A stretch of DNA of 64,000 nt from Liolophura sinensis (taxonomy: Eukaryota; Mollusca; Polyplacophora; Chitonida; Chitonidae), in the NCBI RefSeq assembly GCF_032854445.1, contig NC_088300.1, positions 36,625,608 to 36,689,607 of the forward strand, in the 5' to 3' direction. Made by a program: the position numbers and the translations under genes. The notes under the pieces were generated by a model. The model was not told the DNA's origin. It ran no database searches and saw only the letters and a list, made by a program, of their open reading frames with translations. This document shows positions 8,898 through 20,223 of this stretch, in pieces; within the stretch, counting starts at the first letter, position 1, and every line of letters starts with the position of its first letter.

Positions 8898-9435
8898 TTA
8901 CTGCACACACAACTTCGTTGCTAAAGAAGTCACATCATTTAGGTTGGTTGTTGGTGAAACTGGCGATGTTTCTGAAATCTTGTTGGAGGACGTCAAATTC
9001 GTACGCGTCGGACTTGGAGAACTTGTATCAGCCACTGATACAAGTACAGCTTCTGAAGGAAGTGGTTTTGTTGGCAAATTTTTGTGAAATTCTCCTATTG
9101 CTGGATTTGCTGCCGTCGGATCACCAACTGTATGGGACACTGCGTACGTGTAACTTGACGCAAGCCCATAGCTTTCCGTTACTGTTGTTTATACGAAACC
9201 GTCTTCTGTCGATGCAGTAGCACGTTTTCTCGCCGACGATGACGTTAGTTCTTGCTGTGAATATGTTGTATTCACGTTTTGTGAAGTAGACTTCACATCT
9301 CTTTCGACATCTGGTAGTGTGTCCTCGTCTTTGTCAATGATTTCGCCGGACTGATCATATAATTGATATGCCGATGACATTGCTGTGGATAACGTGTTCG
9401 ACAAACACGACGATGGCGACGACATGTACAATGTC
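8898..9435 (-). pseudogene. Ser/Thr-rich exon of a host membrane-type protein, one in-frame stop
   Basis: After an acceptor (gatttcag) at about 9436, a minus-strand frame runs about 180 codons to TAA 8898-8900, interrupted once by TAA at 9189-9191 in the same frame. The upstream part is acidic (YDQSGEIIDKDEDTLPDVER); the rest is Ser/Thr/Pro-rich (ADTSSPSPTRTNLTSS, ETSPVSPTTNL), like a glycosylated stalk or a cytoplasmic tail. No domain is recognised. Copy 2 (38342-38879) keeps the frame and the internal stop and changes two residues. Upstream exons were not found. Either a decayed gene, or the stop reflects exon ends misjudged by eye. Confidence 0.4.
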
Positions 9436-9446
9436 GCTGAAATCAC

Positions 9447-12045
9447 ACTTTTGCACAGTCACAAGGTAAAAAAAAAATATGCATTTGTGTCATATCTGTT
9501 AATGGTGACGTATTGTTAAGAACAATTCCTGTGCGAATGTCTGAACGGACAGGCAGACAGACACATTAACGATCCAAAAACACAACCTTCATGGCGGGGG
9601 TAAAAATGGATGCCTTACGATACAGTTTTTAATTCTTAACCTCTTTCAATTCAAACATGTCTTGTTGAGGTGTATTTCCTCTTAATGGATTCCAGAAGGA
9701 GGGAATGGTTAGAAACTTATGTGCCAAAGGATGAGTGGAAAGTATGACAGGCTCGTGTACAAATTATAATTTCACTGGTGTAAAACTGAACAACAGGCAA
9801 GCAATCATAATCAGGGAAATTTCCAATTACGCCAAAAAACTAGGTTTTTTTATGCTGTTCCACGTCCGATTTGAAGATTAAGACCACTATGGAACAAAGC
9901 CTTATTTCTCATGAAGGCACTTTTTACAATCCTTTACTGACAAAAAAATCTTGCTGGTGCAAGATTATCTTCATTTGATTTGCAACATCAAGTTGGTGTT
10001 TGAGAGCTACAAAATACAAATATACATTCTACACTGGAGGAAGACAAGTGGTCCTCATCGAACGTCAGACTGGCCACAGGGGCGTTGTCATCCGCTTATT
10101 ATCATCGGGCCACAAGATCCAGCGAGGGTGACGGAATTCCCTACAAACTCCCTACCCAAGGCCGGTTTTGAACCCACACCTCATGCATGTCAACGGTTCA
10201 AAGGTAAGTACCATCTGTGTTGTTCGCTGCAGTCTGATTGACAGATTGCGGTTTGAAATGAACATGTCGGGAGCTCTGAGGCCTAGAGGACAAAATCCAG
10301 TCTAGACTAACTCCTTGTTTAAACTGTATTTCATGCCTGAAATGTAATGGTGGTTAAATCGAATGTTAGTTGTTATCTTTATCAGTCATCTACCAGATGA
10401 TTTGGTGGAGTGAAATAAAACCACAATGGACCGAACATTCTGGCATATACCAACCACTGTTGAGTATTATATTGTGTTATGTTATTCTATAAATATCTTA
10501 TGTTTGGTTTAATCATATACAGATCTACTAAACATCCTTGAAAGTCTGTGACACTAAGATGGTTTTCAGTGAAGAATAGTAAAGATAATGTGTGACATAT
10601 TTATCATACGTTTTCGCGTTACTGTAATTGATGCAAACGTGGAAGCGCACTCATACCTTCAGTATTTGTGGCAGTCCATACAAAAGTCAACAAGTTTGAG
10701 CAGTGAGACATGTGATGTCCGTTTCCTTGTCGCATAGGTGTGTGACACGCATCACCTTAATACAGCACAAGAATTTGTACCACCCCGCTGATCATATTCA
10801 AACTGCGTGATATTATGGAAAGGTATATATCGTTTTTTATTTAAATCCAAATTGTAATCAATTGATTTCACCAAATGGTTATTGCTAACAAGACCCGCAA
10901 CACTCCGTCAGTATACGCAAGCCTCACCGGGTTATGACGTCGGGACAGAGACTGTTCTAACTGTCTCTGAAGTGGAGGACATCGTACTCACATTTGAAAG
11001 TATTCAGTCCATCGATAAACAGTGTATTGGCTGTTTTCTCTTGCACTTTCCATCCACCTCCTCTGGAAACATCCAGTAAACCATAGACAATAAGAAGTCT
11101 CTCTTTTTATTGCCTTTTTTTTTATCAGTGTTGGTCTTTTCATCTTGGCCGAAGATACTTTTGGCAGTCGTTCGAATATTTTTTCTTCTAGTGTAGCTCT
11201 TGTCTTCAGATATCTTTAAGTATAGTCCATGACACTGTTTCTGGACTAATTATGACGTCTCCCTAGGCAATGACTTCTTGGAGTCGAAACCAGGCTTATG
11301 GAGTTATTTATATAACGTTATTTATTAGTGTTAACTAAATAACTTAATTATTTTGCAATATAGACCTTCAACATGTCGATGTCTGTAGCTTGTGCTGTTA
11401 CGTGTCACCGACTAAAGACAAACTTTGCCTATATTCTATGACTATGACAGCTGAATATAGGCGACTGGCTAAAGAAATAGACTATAACACAAGATATCAT
11501 GTGTTATGACACATGCGTTAAACGTCGATAAGAGACTTGTTTTTAAGAGGTCATGTTTTCTTGAAGTCATTGTGCTAGTAGGACAGGGAAAACGGGCAAA
11601 TTTAGTTATAATGGCGCCGTTAGAACATAGCATGTGCTTATGTGAACGAGTCAAGCAACACAGATTCTCAGGTTAGATGCCGTTATAATGGCCGTTGTCA
11701 GACGACTGCTGTACTAACTCCACTTCATTTTGTATACAGTTGTGTAAAATAGCTCTTTGTCCATACACAATGTACATGTAGTTACAAGGCACGAGCTTAT
11801 CGGATTTATTATTATTCCATGACTTACATCATTAACTAGGAAAGAATGAAATGTCCCAAGACATATACATGAAACAAAAAGAATGAAAACATTTATTAGA
11901 CACTCTAGTGTATGATTAAATAACAACTTGGCAAATAACAGAAAAAATTTCATCAGTGTTGTTGCTTTTGTTTTGCTGCTGTTGTTGTTGCTCGTGGTTG
12001 GAGAATTTTCTTGATGGTAGGATTTATTTTTACAATGCTCTTGGT
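9447..12045. other. AT-rich host DNA, no gene seen
   Basis: Short open frames occur on both strands but none has a start, splice context or protein likeness I can support. A GTAAGT donor-like site at 10205 follows a frame reading FEPTPHACQRF, which resembles repeat-derived sequence rather than a gene. Confidence 0.5.
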
Positions 12046-12238
12046 GGTCCTCGTGACAGAGTGATTAGCATGCCAGCTCGGCACAGTGACTCGGGAGCCT
12101 CACACCTCTGAGTTCATGCCCAAATGGTTCTGGCTTCCGGTCATACGTGGGAAGGTTTGACAACTGATAATGCTGACCGCGGTAGCATAGGTCAAATTGA
12201 GTATGGCGTAAAACTCCAATCAAATAAATAAACAAACA
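12046..12238 (+). mobile_element. tRNA-derived SINE, plus orientation, diverged
   Basis: The left end resembles a tRNA head (gacagagtgattagcatgc as a degenerate A box, tgagttcatgccc as a B box) and the right end is the common tail, tatggcgtaaaactccaatc followed by aaataaataaac. It is the reverse orientation of the other SINEs in the window. Copy 2: 41488-41680. Confidence 0.65.
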
Positions 12239-13237
12239 GCGCTCGAGTGGAAGTTATCGACTATTCAGGTATAATTTTCATTATTTTTATTTCAAGCTTG
12301 TGAAATTTTCTTTCTGTTCATTTCTAGAAGGGCAACTCCCCATTGAGTTTTGTATCCCTAGAAGTCCCGAACGTTCCTTGAGCCCCTGAAAGTCCTGAAC
12401 GAACCTGAAGTGCTTATATGGCCCTAAACTAACCTAGGGTTCCTGTCTATAGTCTCAAACGAACCTAGAGTCTCTAAAAGTCGCAAAAAAGTCTGGGCTG
12501 CATGTAAAAGACTTATGTCGACGGTCTTCACCAACCATTCATAAAAGGGGAATCTCTAGGGGAGGCATTGTTATATAAGCCTTCGTCGTGATGACACCGC
12601 TGATAGAAAACATTGTCGTTTTTATTGATCATATCAAATCATAGTTTCCTCCTGACAGATAACATTTTATAGTGGCCTCTTTACTTATATATTATATATA
12701 TTCTCAATCTTCCTGTCTTCCTGACTACTGCATGTGTCATGTTATACTGTCGATAGTGGCCTAACACAATACTGTGGAAATCGACGTTTAACGAGACCCG
12801 TTCTATGCTTATCATTACTTCTCAGCTACAAGCGACGTGTTAAGTTGTGCGTGTGGCACTCTTCGTTTCAAATACAACTGATTTCTTTTTCTAAATATTG
12901 TTAGAATACAACACGAAAACTGAAACAATGTTACTTTAGACTCCTGAGTTCTTTATATTTCGCTATATGTGGGTAGGCCTATATTTCAATCATTGTTACA
13001 CATTTATCGATCTGAGGCCCGTTTTACAACATTGTGGCAACATATGCCAAGCGCTGTTTCCATGGTGCGTTACATGTATCTCTTCACTATATGTTGTCAT
13101 GGAAGTTGCGCATTTATGGTATATTGTTTTCAATCACAGTGCCGATATCGTGACATCATTACTGCTTTGAAGTGTTTCTACAGCGCATCAAGCAACAAAC
13201 GCCTAATTTCTGAATAGCGCTCAGTAATTTTTTTCGC
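12239..13237. other. Host intergenic DNA with a degenerate short repeat
   Basis: Between about 12355 and 12485 words such as cctgaa, cctaga, gtcc and gaacgaacct recur in a degenerate tandem pattern. The rest is AT-rich without features I can support. Confidence 0.4.
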
Positions 13238-13463
13238 TTATTTATTTATTTATTTGATCGGTGTTTTACGCCGTATTCAACAATATTCCACTTGTATGAC
13301 GGCGACCAACATTATGGTGGTAGAAAACCTTGCAGAGCCCGGGTGAAACCCACCACCATTCGCGGGTTGCCTCCTACGTACGGCCTGAGGGGAAGACAAC
13401 AAGAGCTGGACTTAAAATCAAGGCGACCGCATTGGTGAGAGGTTTCTGGGTCGGAGTCCCCTT
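13238..13463 (-). mobile_element. tRNA-derived SINE, minus orientation
   Basis: The tail (tttatttgatcggtgttttacgccg) is at the left and the tRNA-like head at the right; the core motif cattatggtgg and cagagcccggg are present. The A-box end is missing. Copy 2 at 42680-42905 differs by one base in the core (g/a). Confidence 0.7.
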
Positions 13464-13793
13464 TTCGCTAATTGTCGTCTACGTTTAAAAACATCTTGTG
13501 GTCTTTGAGTTGATGAAATAGCCACACCCACTGAACAGGCGCTCTATCTCTTGCTTGTGAGGCCTTTGTGAGCGCAGTGTTAGCATAATCATCTTTATAC
13601 CACGTGGGAAGGGCGAGTGTTGTTTGAAATAGCCAAGGCTGTAATAAGCGTAGCGGAAAAGTTAGCGTTGGCTGAAACAACTGAATTTGCAAATGTAAGA
13701 CGGCTGAGTAATTTGATTGCCTTCAGAGTAAGTCGAAAGGGCACGGTTGAGGTACCTAAATTTATATTAGGCAATTACCTCACTGTGAGCGCA

Positions 13794-13945
13794 GTGTTAG
13801 CGTGATTGTCTTTAGACTGCACAAAAAGTGACGTTTGGTCGAGCAGCTGAATTTGTAAAATATAAGATCAATGTTACCGTGATTGTCTTTAGGCTACACC
13901 GAAAATGACTGTTGGTCGAGCAGCTGCATTTACAAAAATGCAAAA
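13794..13945. repeat. Diverged tandem duplication, about 77 bp, upstream of the lectin gene
   Basis: The unit beginning gtgattgtctttag and continuing through ttggtcgagcagctg and a short AT-rich end occurs twice in tandem; a shorter echo (gtgagcgcagtgttagc) also appears near 13568 and 13786. It lies just upstream of exon 1 and could be promoter-proximal; no function is shown. Confidence 0.6.
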
Positions 13946-13989
13946 TCAATTGCGGCTTCATGATTTTCTATACCGTTGTTAGTTTTCAG

Positions 13990-14050
13990 ATGACAAAGTT
14001 TTTTTGTGCACGTGCGGTCAGCACCATTTTAGTCGCTTTGCTGCCAGCTG
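13990..14050 (+). CDS. Lectin receptor exon 1: start and signal peptide
   Basis: ATG at 13990 opens MTKFFCARAVSTILVALLPA, a short basic N-terminus followed by a hydrophobic core, ending one base into a codon at a GTAAGT donor (14051). The signal peptide role is inferred from hydrophobicity and position. Confidence 0.65.
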
Positions 14051-17000
14051 GTAAGTTTCACTGAAACATTTCGTAAAAATGTAACTTTTTACTGTAATCA
14101 GTACTGAGCAATGACGAGAAGCACGTCAGCTCCTGCTCCAACTTTCTACACTGTACGTGTGAGATGCCTCTTATTGGTACAAAATCAAAGATTACTTTGT
14201 AACCGTTAAGCTAAAGTTGAGTTTCTTCTGTTGTTGTGTGAACGACACTTCAATAAAAAATAAATATAATTCTGTTTTGTCGACTCGTAGAAAATATCTA
14301 CATGTATAAACAGGATAGGAATTGTACATACGTATGAGATAAAATATTAGTTTCAAAGTAAAAGTTTTATGTACAAAAGTGAATCAAATATTTCTATTTA
14401 GATAACGTACGTATTTGTCTTCAGCAATCAACAGGCGTGTTACAAACTTGACTTATGAGCCTCAAGCGTTAAACTGGAATGAAGCCAGACAGGCGTGTCA
14501 TCGCAAGGGAGAACATCTCGTTCAAGTCAAGGACGAAACCAAGAAAAATGTGCTGAAGCATTTCATTGAGATATTTGCACCCAGTCTTGGAAAAATGTGA
14601 GTTGAAGTCAACGCCAAAATATACGTCATTATTTTTATGTGTATGAATAGGAGCAATTCTAGTTCGAACTCTTTTATCGCCAAAGGTAACAAAGTTATAC
14701 TATATCATATGACCGGTCAAAAATGTTATACAACTATTTCTCTGATAACATACATAAAAACATGGGCGTATGAAAAAAAGTTTCACTAAAAGTCATTTAG
14801 TGTAGGAAAACGGTGGAGAAAATTTAGGAGTTGAAAGTATGTGAACGTGGGAAGTTCCTGAATGAAAGAGGTATCATTAATGCCTCTGGGGTACGGTGAG
14901 ATAAGTGATCGGGAAATTAATGTCAACAAAGTTTGTCTTAACATTTTCACACGTGACATGACACAGTAGGACTTACCTTTAATGCCAAAACCATACCGGT
15001 AGTTAAAACGGTTTGGGCTAGATATTTCTTCTCTCTAAAATTTGCAGGATAGCAGTTGCCTTGAACTGTTGCCATTCTCACTTGTCCACAAATGCTGTCA
15101 TCGTGCATTTGGGGATCTCTTATATAAAATTAAGAAATTAATTTAACCGTCGTAGAGCTCTTGTTCATGGCACAATATCCAATTCACAAAGGGTAAATTG
15201 AAACTGGTTTAAGTGCGAAAGGTGCTTTGAGCCAGTTTGACGTTGTCCATACGAAAACAAAGTGGGGGAATTTAGTCTGGTTTGTTTGTCCCTATTTACG
15301 GCATATCTTTAAGGCGGTTTCAGAACTTGAGCCTGTTTATCTATGCCATGTGAATGGAAACTGGATCAAATGTCCCGGATACACATTTTTAAAATAAAAA
15401 TGACAATATACTAAAGATACAAAGTCATAGTAGCTTTAACCAAGCTTGACTACATGATAGTGTATTGGAACGCACGCACTGCACAAGGGGCTTCAATTTA
15501 AATCAGCTCAAACTTAATATGGATTAAACTAACGACAATGTGATCCGGGTACAAAACATTAAACATTACCTTTCTTCTTTAAAGAGGCTATACCATAGAT
15601 TGGGGGGGGGGGGGGAAATCCATATTTGCTAATCAAATCAAATTTTCTGTATTTACATGTACTAAGAATACCTCAATTTTTTGGTCTTTCAACAAATATC
15701 TACGGAGCCGTAAAAGTGACATGGGGAAAAAATTGGAAGAGAAAAAAAAATAAATTACAAGGGGAAACTTTTTTTTATCTGCCTCAAAACATTTTTTCAC
15801 CCTGAGTTTTTATTCTTCATCTTAAAAAAAATGTTTTTTTCTTCCAAAGATTTCCGTAAATCTCAGACCTGTAATATTTATGGTGTTAAAATAATTGTTT
15901 GAAAACGATATAATGCAACCAGTTTGTAAATTTTAGGAACATAATTGCCGATTGTGAACAGTAACACGTGCGCAGACGATGCTGATATTCTGTGAAAGGT
16001 AATTATTTCCGCTATTGTAAAATAACTCCAAAAATTCGACTGGATTATTTTTCCCCAAAATCTAAAGTATAGAATCTTTCTTTAGTGAAATGAACTGGAA
16101 CTAAATAAGCCCTTTTTGACGGAAACTCGTAGCAAATGCACACCTTTTGACCATGACCATTGCAGGCCGCCGTCGTTTTCCATAGGCCTGACTCTACAGA
16201 CCCCAGTGACTGGTCAGTTCTACTGGACAGAAACGTGTGGGCCACTAGCCTGGAACAACTGGAGTCCCAAGGAAAGCAATGACATGGGCGATGACAAAAA
16301 CTGCGTCAAGATGACCACGAGAGAAGGAGAGTTCCGTCGTTCATATTGCTATTATGCACGACAATACATGTGCGAGAGGGGTTACAGGTTTGTATTAATT
16401 CGTTCAAGATCGTTGCCAGTGTTCTTTAGTACGCTGGTGCACTGAAATTTCATAGGTTTGTATTAATTCGTTCATGATTATTGTCAGTGTTCTCTGACGC
16501 GCTGGTGCAGTGAAATTTCATCACGGGTTATTTTAATACTTTTCCATGACAGTATCACTTCATATCAATTTTTTGAATTCAAACTGCCGGTGCAGCTGAT
16601 GAGAGAGATTCTAAATAAGATCAGTGGAGAGAAGCGGCCTACACTGCCTTTGCTCAGTCCACGAGACTTTGGCCACTAAGGTCGAATGTTGGAATGCTGT
16701 CCTTTTAACGCAGGTTTCTATTTTTTTGTATTTTATTCCCACAGAATGATAAATAAATTTCTATCTTACAAATGAAATACTCTTTTGTGTGTCGCGTGTA
16801 CATTATATTTATTTATTTGGTTGGTCTTTTACGCCGTACTCAAGAGTATTTCTCTAATACGACGGCGACCAGCATTATGGTGGGGGGAAACCGGACAGAG
16901 CCCTGGGGTGGCCTTGATAAATGAATGAACTACCATGGATTTAAAACACATGTAATTTTGAAACCGTTCGCTGAAGTACATATATTTGTTCCTTGTTACA

Positions 17001-19945
17001 TGTTATTTTCCTTTCAGACACTGAGTGTCCTTACAATGCGCATGTCAACGCCACTTTGCTATCAAATGGAATGTTGATGAATATGTCGACATACAACACT
17101 TCTCTGTCTGAGTGCCAAAAACTTTGCGACACTGTTGTCTCGGATGATCAGCTGGAATGTTGGGCTTTCACATTTTGTTCGTCTGGAAGCCAGTGTAATA
17201 TCGTCTTCACCATTGACCCTTTTATCGTGACCACATACATCAGACATGATCTCACATCGACTTTGTACACCAAACAGTGTTATAATGGTGAAGGAAAAAT
17301 TGTGATTGCGCACAAGTATTTGTGTCAAATTTTAGAAAAAAAATGCCCAGGACTCAGCCAAACATATAGTTGTTTTTAAGTGTTGAAAGAATTGTTCATA
17401 AATCGATTATGCGTGTTTTTTTTATAACAGGTGTATGTTTGTTGACCTAAATGAACAGGGAGAAAAATGAAATTTTATAATAATATTACAATTAGTTTAA
17501 TTTTCCATAGCGCATCAGCAGTTCATTCTCTGAGTGTTCGTTATATCGTATAAACTTTTGTCGCCTTTTTAACTCTACTGGTTCTGATTACAGGACACAC
17601 TGGTGAAGTGAATAACCACACTGGTCAGTCTAACATGGCTAAAGGAGCATATTTCAACTGTACAACCCTCAATAAGACTACAGAGCAACAAACGATGCCA
17701 GTAGGCTCAACGATTCCCTATAGTGTCCATGACAACCCTACCAAAGAAAGTAGTAGTGAGAAGACAACGGGAAGACTTATTCCCAAGGTTTCACCATTGC
17801 CCACTGGAACATCATCCTCACTCTTTAGCTGGACCCAACCCTCAACTGACACCGGAGAACGGTTTGCCAATCTGAAGCAGACATATTCAGGTGACACCAC
17901 ACAACGGCTTGCCAATTTGGGGCATACATCTTCAGCTGACACCAGACAACGGTTTGCATATCTAGGGCGGACATCATCTCAGCACCTACTTCCGAGCAAA
18001 AAAGTTGTAGCCTAACAACCATAGCCACGGTAACCAGTCCGGTGGCCCAGGATATCAAACACGTTACAATGAGAGCAACTAGCGATGCGGGAGGTCAGTA
18101 TAACAATGTGTTGCCTGGCAATGAATATACTGCTTGTATTACTTATATCATAAGTTACCTTAAAGGAAAAGACAACACGAGACCAAATGTATATAGGTAA
18201 CGATAAAATATTCAACAGGACAGTTAGCTTTCTGTTTTTGTGATGTAGCATAACCCAGATATTGCAGTTCAATGTAAGCAAAATCACGCTCATTAAAACA
18301 ATCGCAAGCGCAGCAATTTTACCAGTTTTAACCAATCAGGCGTGAGTTATTTCTATAAACCGAGGACTTAGTTGTTTACGTTTAAGTCACCCGAACACTG
18401 TTTTAACCTTTTAACCATTGCGTGCTACGAGTGACCCGACATCGTGTTTCCGGTTGTTCTAATATGACGCATTCCATGGCCTGATAAAAAATTCCTGATC
18501 AAAATTTGATTTATTGAGTTAACAAGCACGTCAGAAGAGATGTTTGTTTTAACACTTCTTCCAAAATAACTTGTCTTTTCTTGAAATGTGCGACTTACTT
18601 TCGTATGAGGTTCTTTGCTGCAACGTGTAGATGTACTCAGCATAAATGGTTTAAGACTGCACATATACATGTTTATATACTAGAGTTGCCCCTCGTAATT
18701 ACCTGGGTGCCTCCAGATGCTACATGCACTAGCGGTGTTGGTGTGGGAACCGGGAGAAGGTGGTCACTTCCTGTTGCTCCTTGTTTGTAGTTTAATGAAC
18801 GAAGAACTTGCCTGAAGGTGACCGCTCCTGCATACTTCTCTCCACGCCACATACACAATACATTCTGGAATGTTGACCAAACACGTATACGACCAACTAA
18901 CTGTACCAGAACTAGTCTATGTTGCGATCGATAGAAGAGGAGAGTAGGGAGTAGAGAGAGTTAAAGTCAATGCAACTTGCATCGTCTTACGGCCGATAAT
19001 ACAACCCCTATCGGTCAGAAAACGTCCATGGCATTACTTTGCCCCGACTCCGAGAATCCTACGGTGGCTAAAAGTGTGACAACCGTTTATAGTCTGCTCT
19101 TAAATGACTGTGACGATTTTAACAACAGGGCGAGATGCAGGCAATTTCGTAATGGTTTAGAATGTTTCACTTATATGACGTCATCTGGTTAACGTATAAG
19201 GATACCGAGCAGAGCCCCGGAGGGATATTCGCATTCAGTTTTCTGTAAAAGGTACAGTTTTGATAACGTAAAGATCAAGAAAGACGACACAATGTAAAAA
19301 CTGTTGATTAAACTGTTTGGATTTTGCTTAAAACGAACCATCCATGGCTAGACGGGTAGATTTCGTCCTTACAAATCCAATCACCAGTATTTCTACTGAG
19401 CATCAAGCCATGAGTGTTCGAACCCCTATAGTGCACAATAGGGGTCCACCATCTGGACAACAAAAGATAATATTAATAAAAAGACTATGGGAAGACTAAA
19501 TCCCAAATAACATCTGTAAACAATGAAGTTTTTCTTACGTCTTAGAGTGTCAACTGGATTGGCAGGATACCTAAGAGCGTGTAACTAGAATGATACGTGT
19601 CATTGTTTGTGAAACAATATTGCCTTACATTTTAATCGGAGTTTTTATATTTTCTCAGCACCGTCACCAGATAATGATCGACTATGCTTGTGTGCCTGTC
19701 ACAATGCATTTGTGGATAAACGGCGGTTAATTGAGGAAATATTGACCAACCTGACCATCAACAAGAAACAACTCTCATCTTATCGCCGAAAGTGTATCAG
19801 TCCGATGGAGGCTCGTCCCCTGGCGGCGGGAATCGGCTATGCTCTAGCTGGTTGTGTGTTTCTCGTGGCCGCACTGATAGTTCTCAGTGACATTATTAAG
19901 TTTGTAGTTCCATGCCTGAAAAACATGGGATTATTGAGTAAATGA
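13990..19945 (+). CDS. C-type lectin / PAN-domain membrane receptor gene, copy 1 (six exons)
   Basis: Exons by splice signals and matching phases: 13990-14050, 14425-14596, 16166-16380, 17018-17287, 17594-18093 and 19659-19945. The product would have a signal peptide, a C-type lectin-like domain split over exons 2-3, an apple/PAN-like Cys-rich domain, a Ser/Thr-rich stalk with short repeats, a Cys cluster and a C-terminal membrane helix with a short tail: a type I surface receptor, as in the expanded lectin families of molluscs, probably for glycan or microbe recognition (inference). Phases agree across all junctions except within exon 5, where an A6 run at about 17999-18004 separates two frames; read literally, translation stops at TAA 18013-18015 and the product would be a secreted, helix-less form. 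The gene begins about 5.6 kb beyond the Polinton end. Confidence 0.7.
14425..14596 (+). CDS. Lectin receptor exon 2: N-terminal half of the CTLD
   Basis: Acceptor ttgtcttcag, donor gtgagt; enters in phase 1 and leaves in phase 2. The translation contains LTYEPQALNWNEARQACHRK followed by GEHLVQVKDETKKNV, the W-x-E-A-x-x-x-C-x-x-x-G-x-x-L-V-x-V signature at the start of C-type lectin domains. A paralogous exon with the same phases is at 57568-57736. Confidence 0.75.
15601..15614. repeat. Poly-G tract in intron 2
   Basis: A run of G whose length differs slightly from the second copy (around 45043). It is a likely sequencing or replication slippage site with no coding effect. Confidence 0.7.
15701..15858. 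mobile_element. Short MITE-like element in lectin intron 2
   Basis: The left end tacggagccgtaaaagtgac, followed by ttggaagagaaaaaaa, pairs with an inverted right end (ttttttcttccaaagatttccgta). The same end sequence forms the inverted termini of the larger element at 55857-56377, so this looks like an internally deleted relative. No clean target duplication is visible. Copy 2: 45142-45299. Confidence 0.55.
16166..16380 (+). CDS. Lectin receptor exon 3: C-terminal half of the CTLD
   Basis: Acceptor accattgcag; phase 2 in, phase 1 out. It contains FYWTETCGPLAWNNWSPKES, GDDKNCVKMTT and YARQYMCER, fitting the W-N-x-W-x-P and final Cys pattern of the domain. The usual EPN/QPD sugar-binding triplet is replaced by KES, so calcium-dependent sugar binding is doubtful. 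I place the donor at gttaca (16381) because only that junction keeps the reading frame into exon 4; the gtttgt seven bases on would give an immediate stop. Confidence 0.7.
16387..16522. repeat. 68-bp tandem duplication at the start of intron 3
   Basis: The unit starting ggtttgtattaattcgttca and ending gaaatttcat occurs twice (16387-16454 and 16455-16522) with about 90 percent identity by eye. It duplicates the region next to the exon 3 donor. Copy 2: 45828-45963. Confidence 0.8.
16805..16918 (-). mobile_element. SINE fragment in lectin intron 3
   Basis: Only the tail half remains: tttatttatttggttggtctt, ttacgccgtactcaa, cattatggtggggg and cagagccctgggg. The tRNA-like head is missing. Copy 2: 46246-46359. 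Confidence 0.7.
17018..17287 (+). CDS. Lectin receptor exon 4: PAN/apple-like Cys-rich domain
   Basis: Acceptor cctttcag, donor gtgaag; phase 1 in and out. It encodes DTECPYNAHVNATLLSNG followed by a region with Cys at SECQKLCDT, ECWAFTFCS and QCNIVF, ending TKQCYN. Cysteine spacing and the CWAF/FC block resemble PAN/apple domains, which bind proteins or sugars. Two N-linked glycosylation sites (NAT, NMS) are visible. Confidence 0.65.
17594..18093 (+). CDS. Lectin receptor exon 5: Ser/Thr-rich stalk with 16-residue repeats, frame break
   Basis: Acceptor gattacag, donor gtcagt. The stalk is rich in Thr and Ser and holds three imperfect repeats of the type (Q/E)R(F/L)A(N/Y)L-x-x-TSS-x-DT. The entry frame reaches TAA at 18013-18015. 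A second frame across the A6 run continues with TTIATVTSPVAQDI and leaves at the donor in phase 1, which is what exon 6 requires. The simplest explanation is a one-base error or mutation near 17999-18004. Confidence 0.6.
19659..19945 (+). CDS. Lectin receptor exon 6: Cys cluster and membrane helix
   Basis: Acceptor atattttctcag, phase 1 in, TGA at 19943-19945. It encodes a Cys cluster (CLCACHN), a helical segment with an N-glycosylation site (ILTNLTINKKQLSSY), a membrane helix (GYALAGCVFLVAALIVLSD) and a short tail. This C-terminal layout (Cys cluster, LT-x-x-K-x-x-L-S, helix) recurs in mollusc surface proteins. Confidence 0.65.
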
Positions 19946-20217
19946 ATGACTTCTTTGGGTGATATCGCAGTTATTTTAGGCAAAACTAATTCAACGTTCT
20001 TCTCTATAACCGCTTGTCTGAGTGATGAATTGCAATTGTTTGACGTCGGACACAAATGTTTGGGTGTGGTCACCGCACAACCAAACCGTGTTACACGCTT
20101 AACTTATATTTTATAAGTTGACATCATTCTGTTGAGTAACTTTTCACTGTTCTTGTTCAGTATATGGGCTATATTGAGATGTGGTAATAAATATGCGCAC
20201 TTATGATCAGCTAGAGA

Positions 20218-20223
20218 AATAAA
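20218..20223 (+). terminator. Polyadenylation signal AATAAA of the lectin receptor
   Basis: AATAAA lies about 270 bp after the stop codon, a usual 3' UTR distance. Copy 2: 49659-49664. Confidence 0.5.

Noticed and set aside
9951-10241. 96-codon plus-strand frame with a GTAAGT site
   Set aside because: The Gly-Phe-Glu-Pro-Thr type segment is typical of repeat-derived translation and there is no partner exon.
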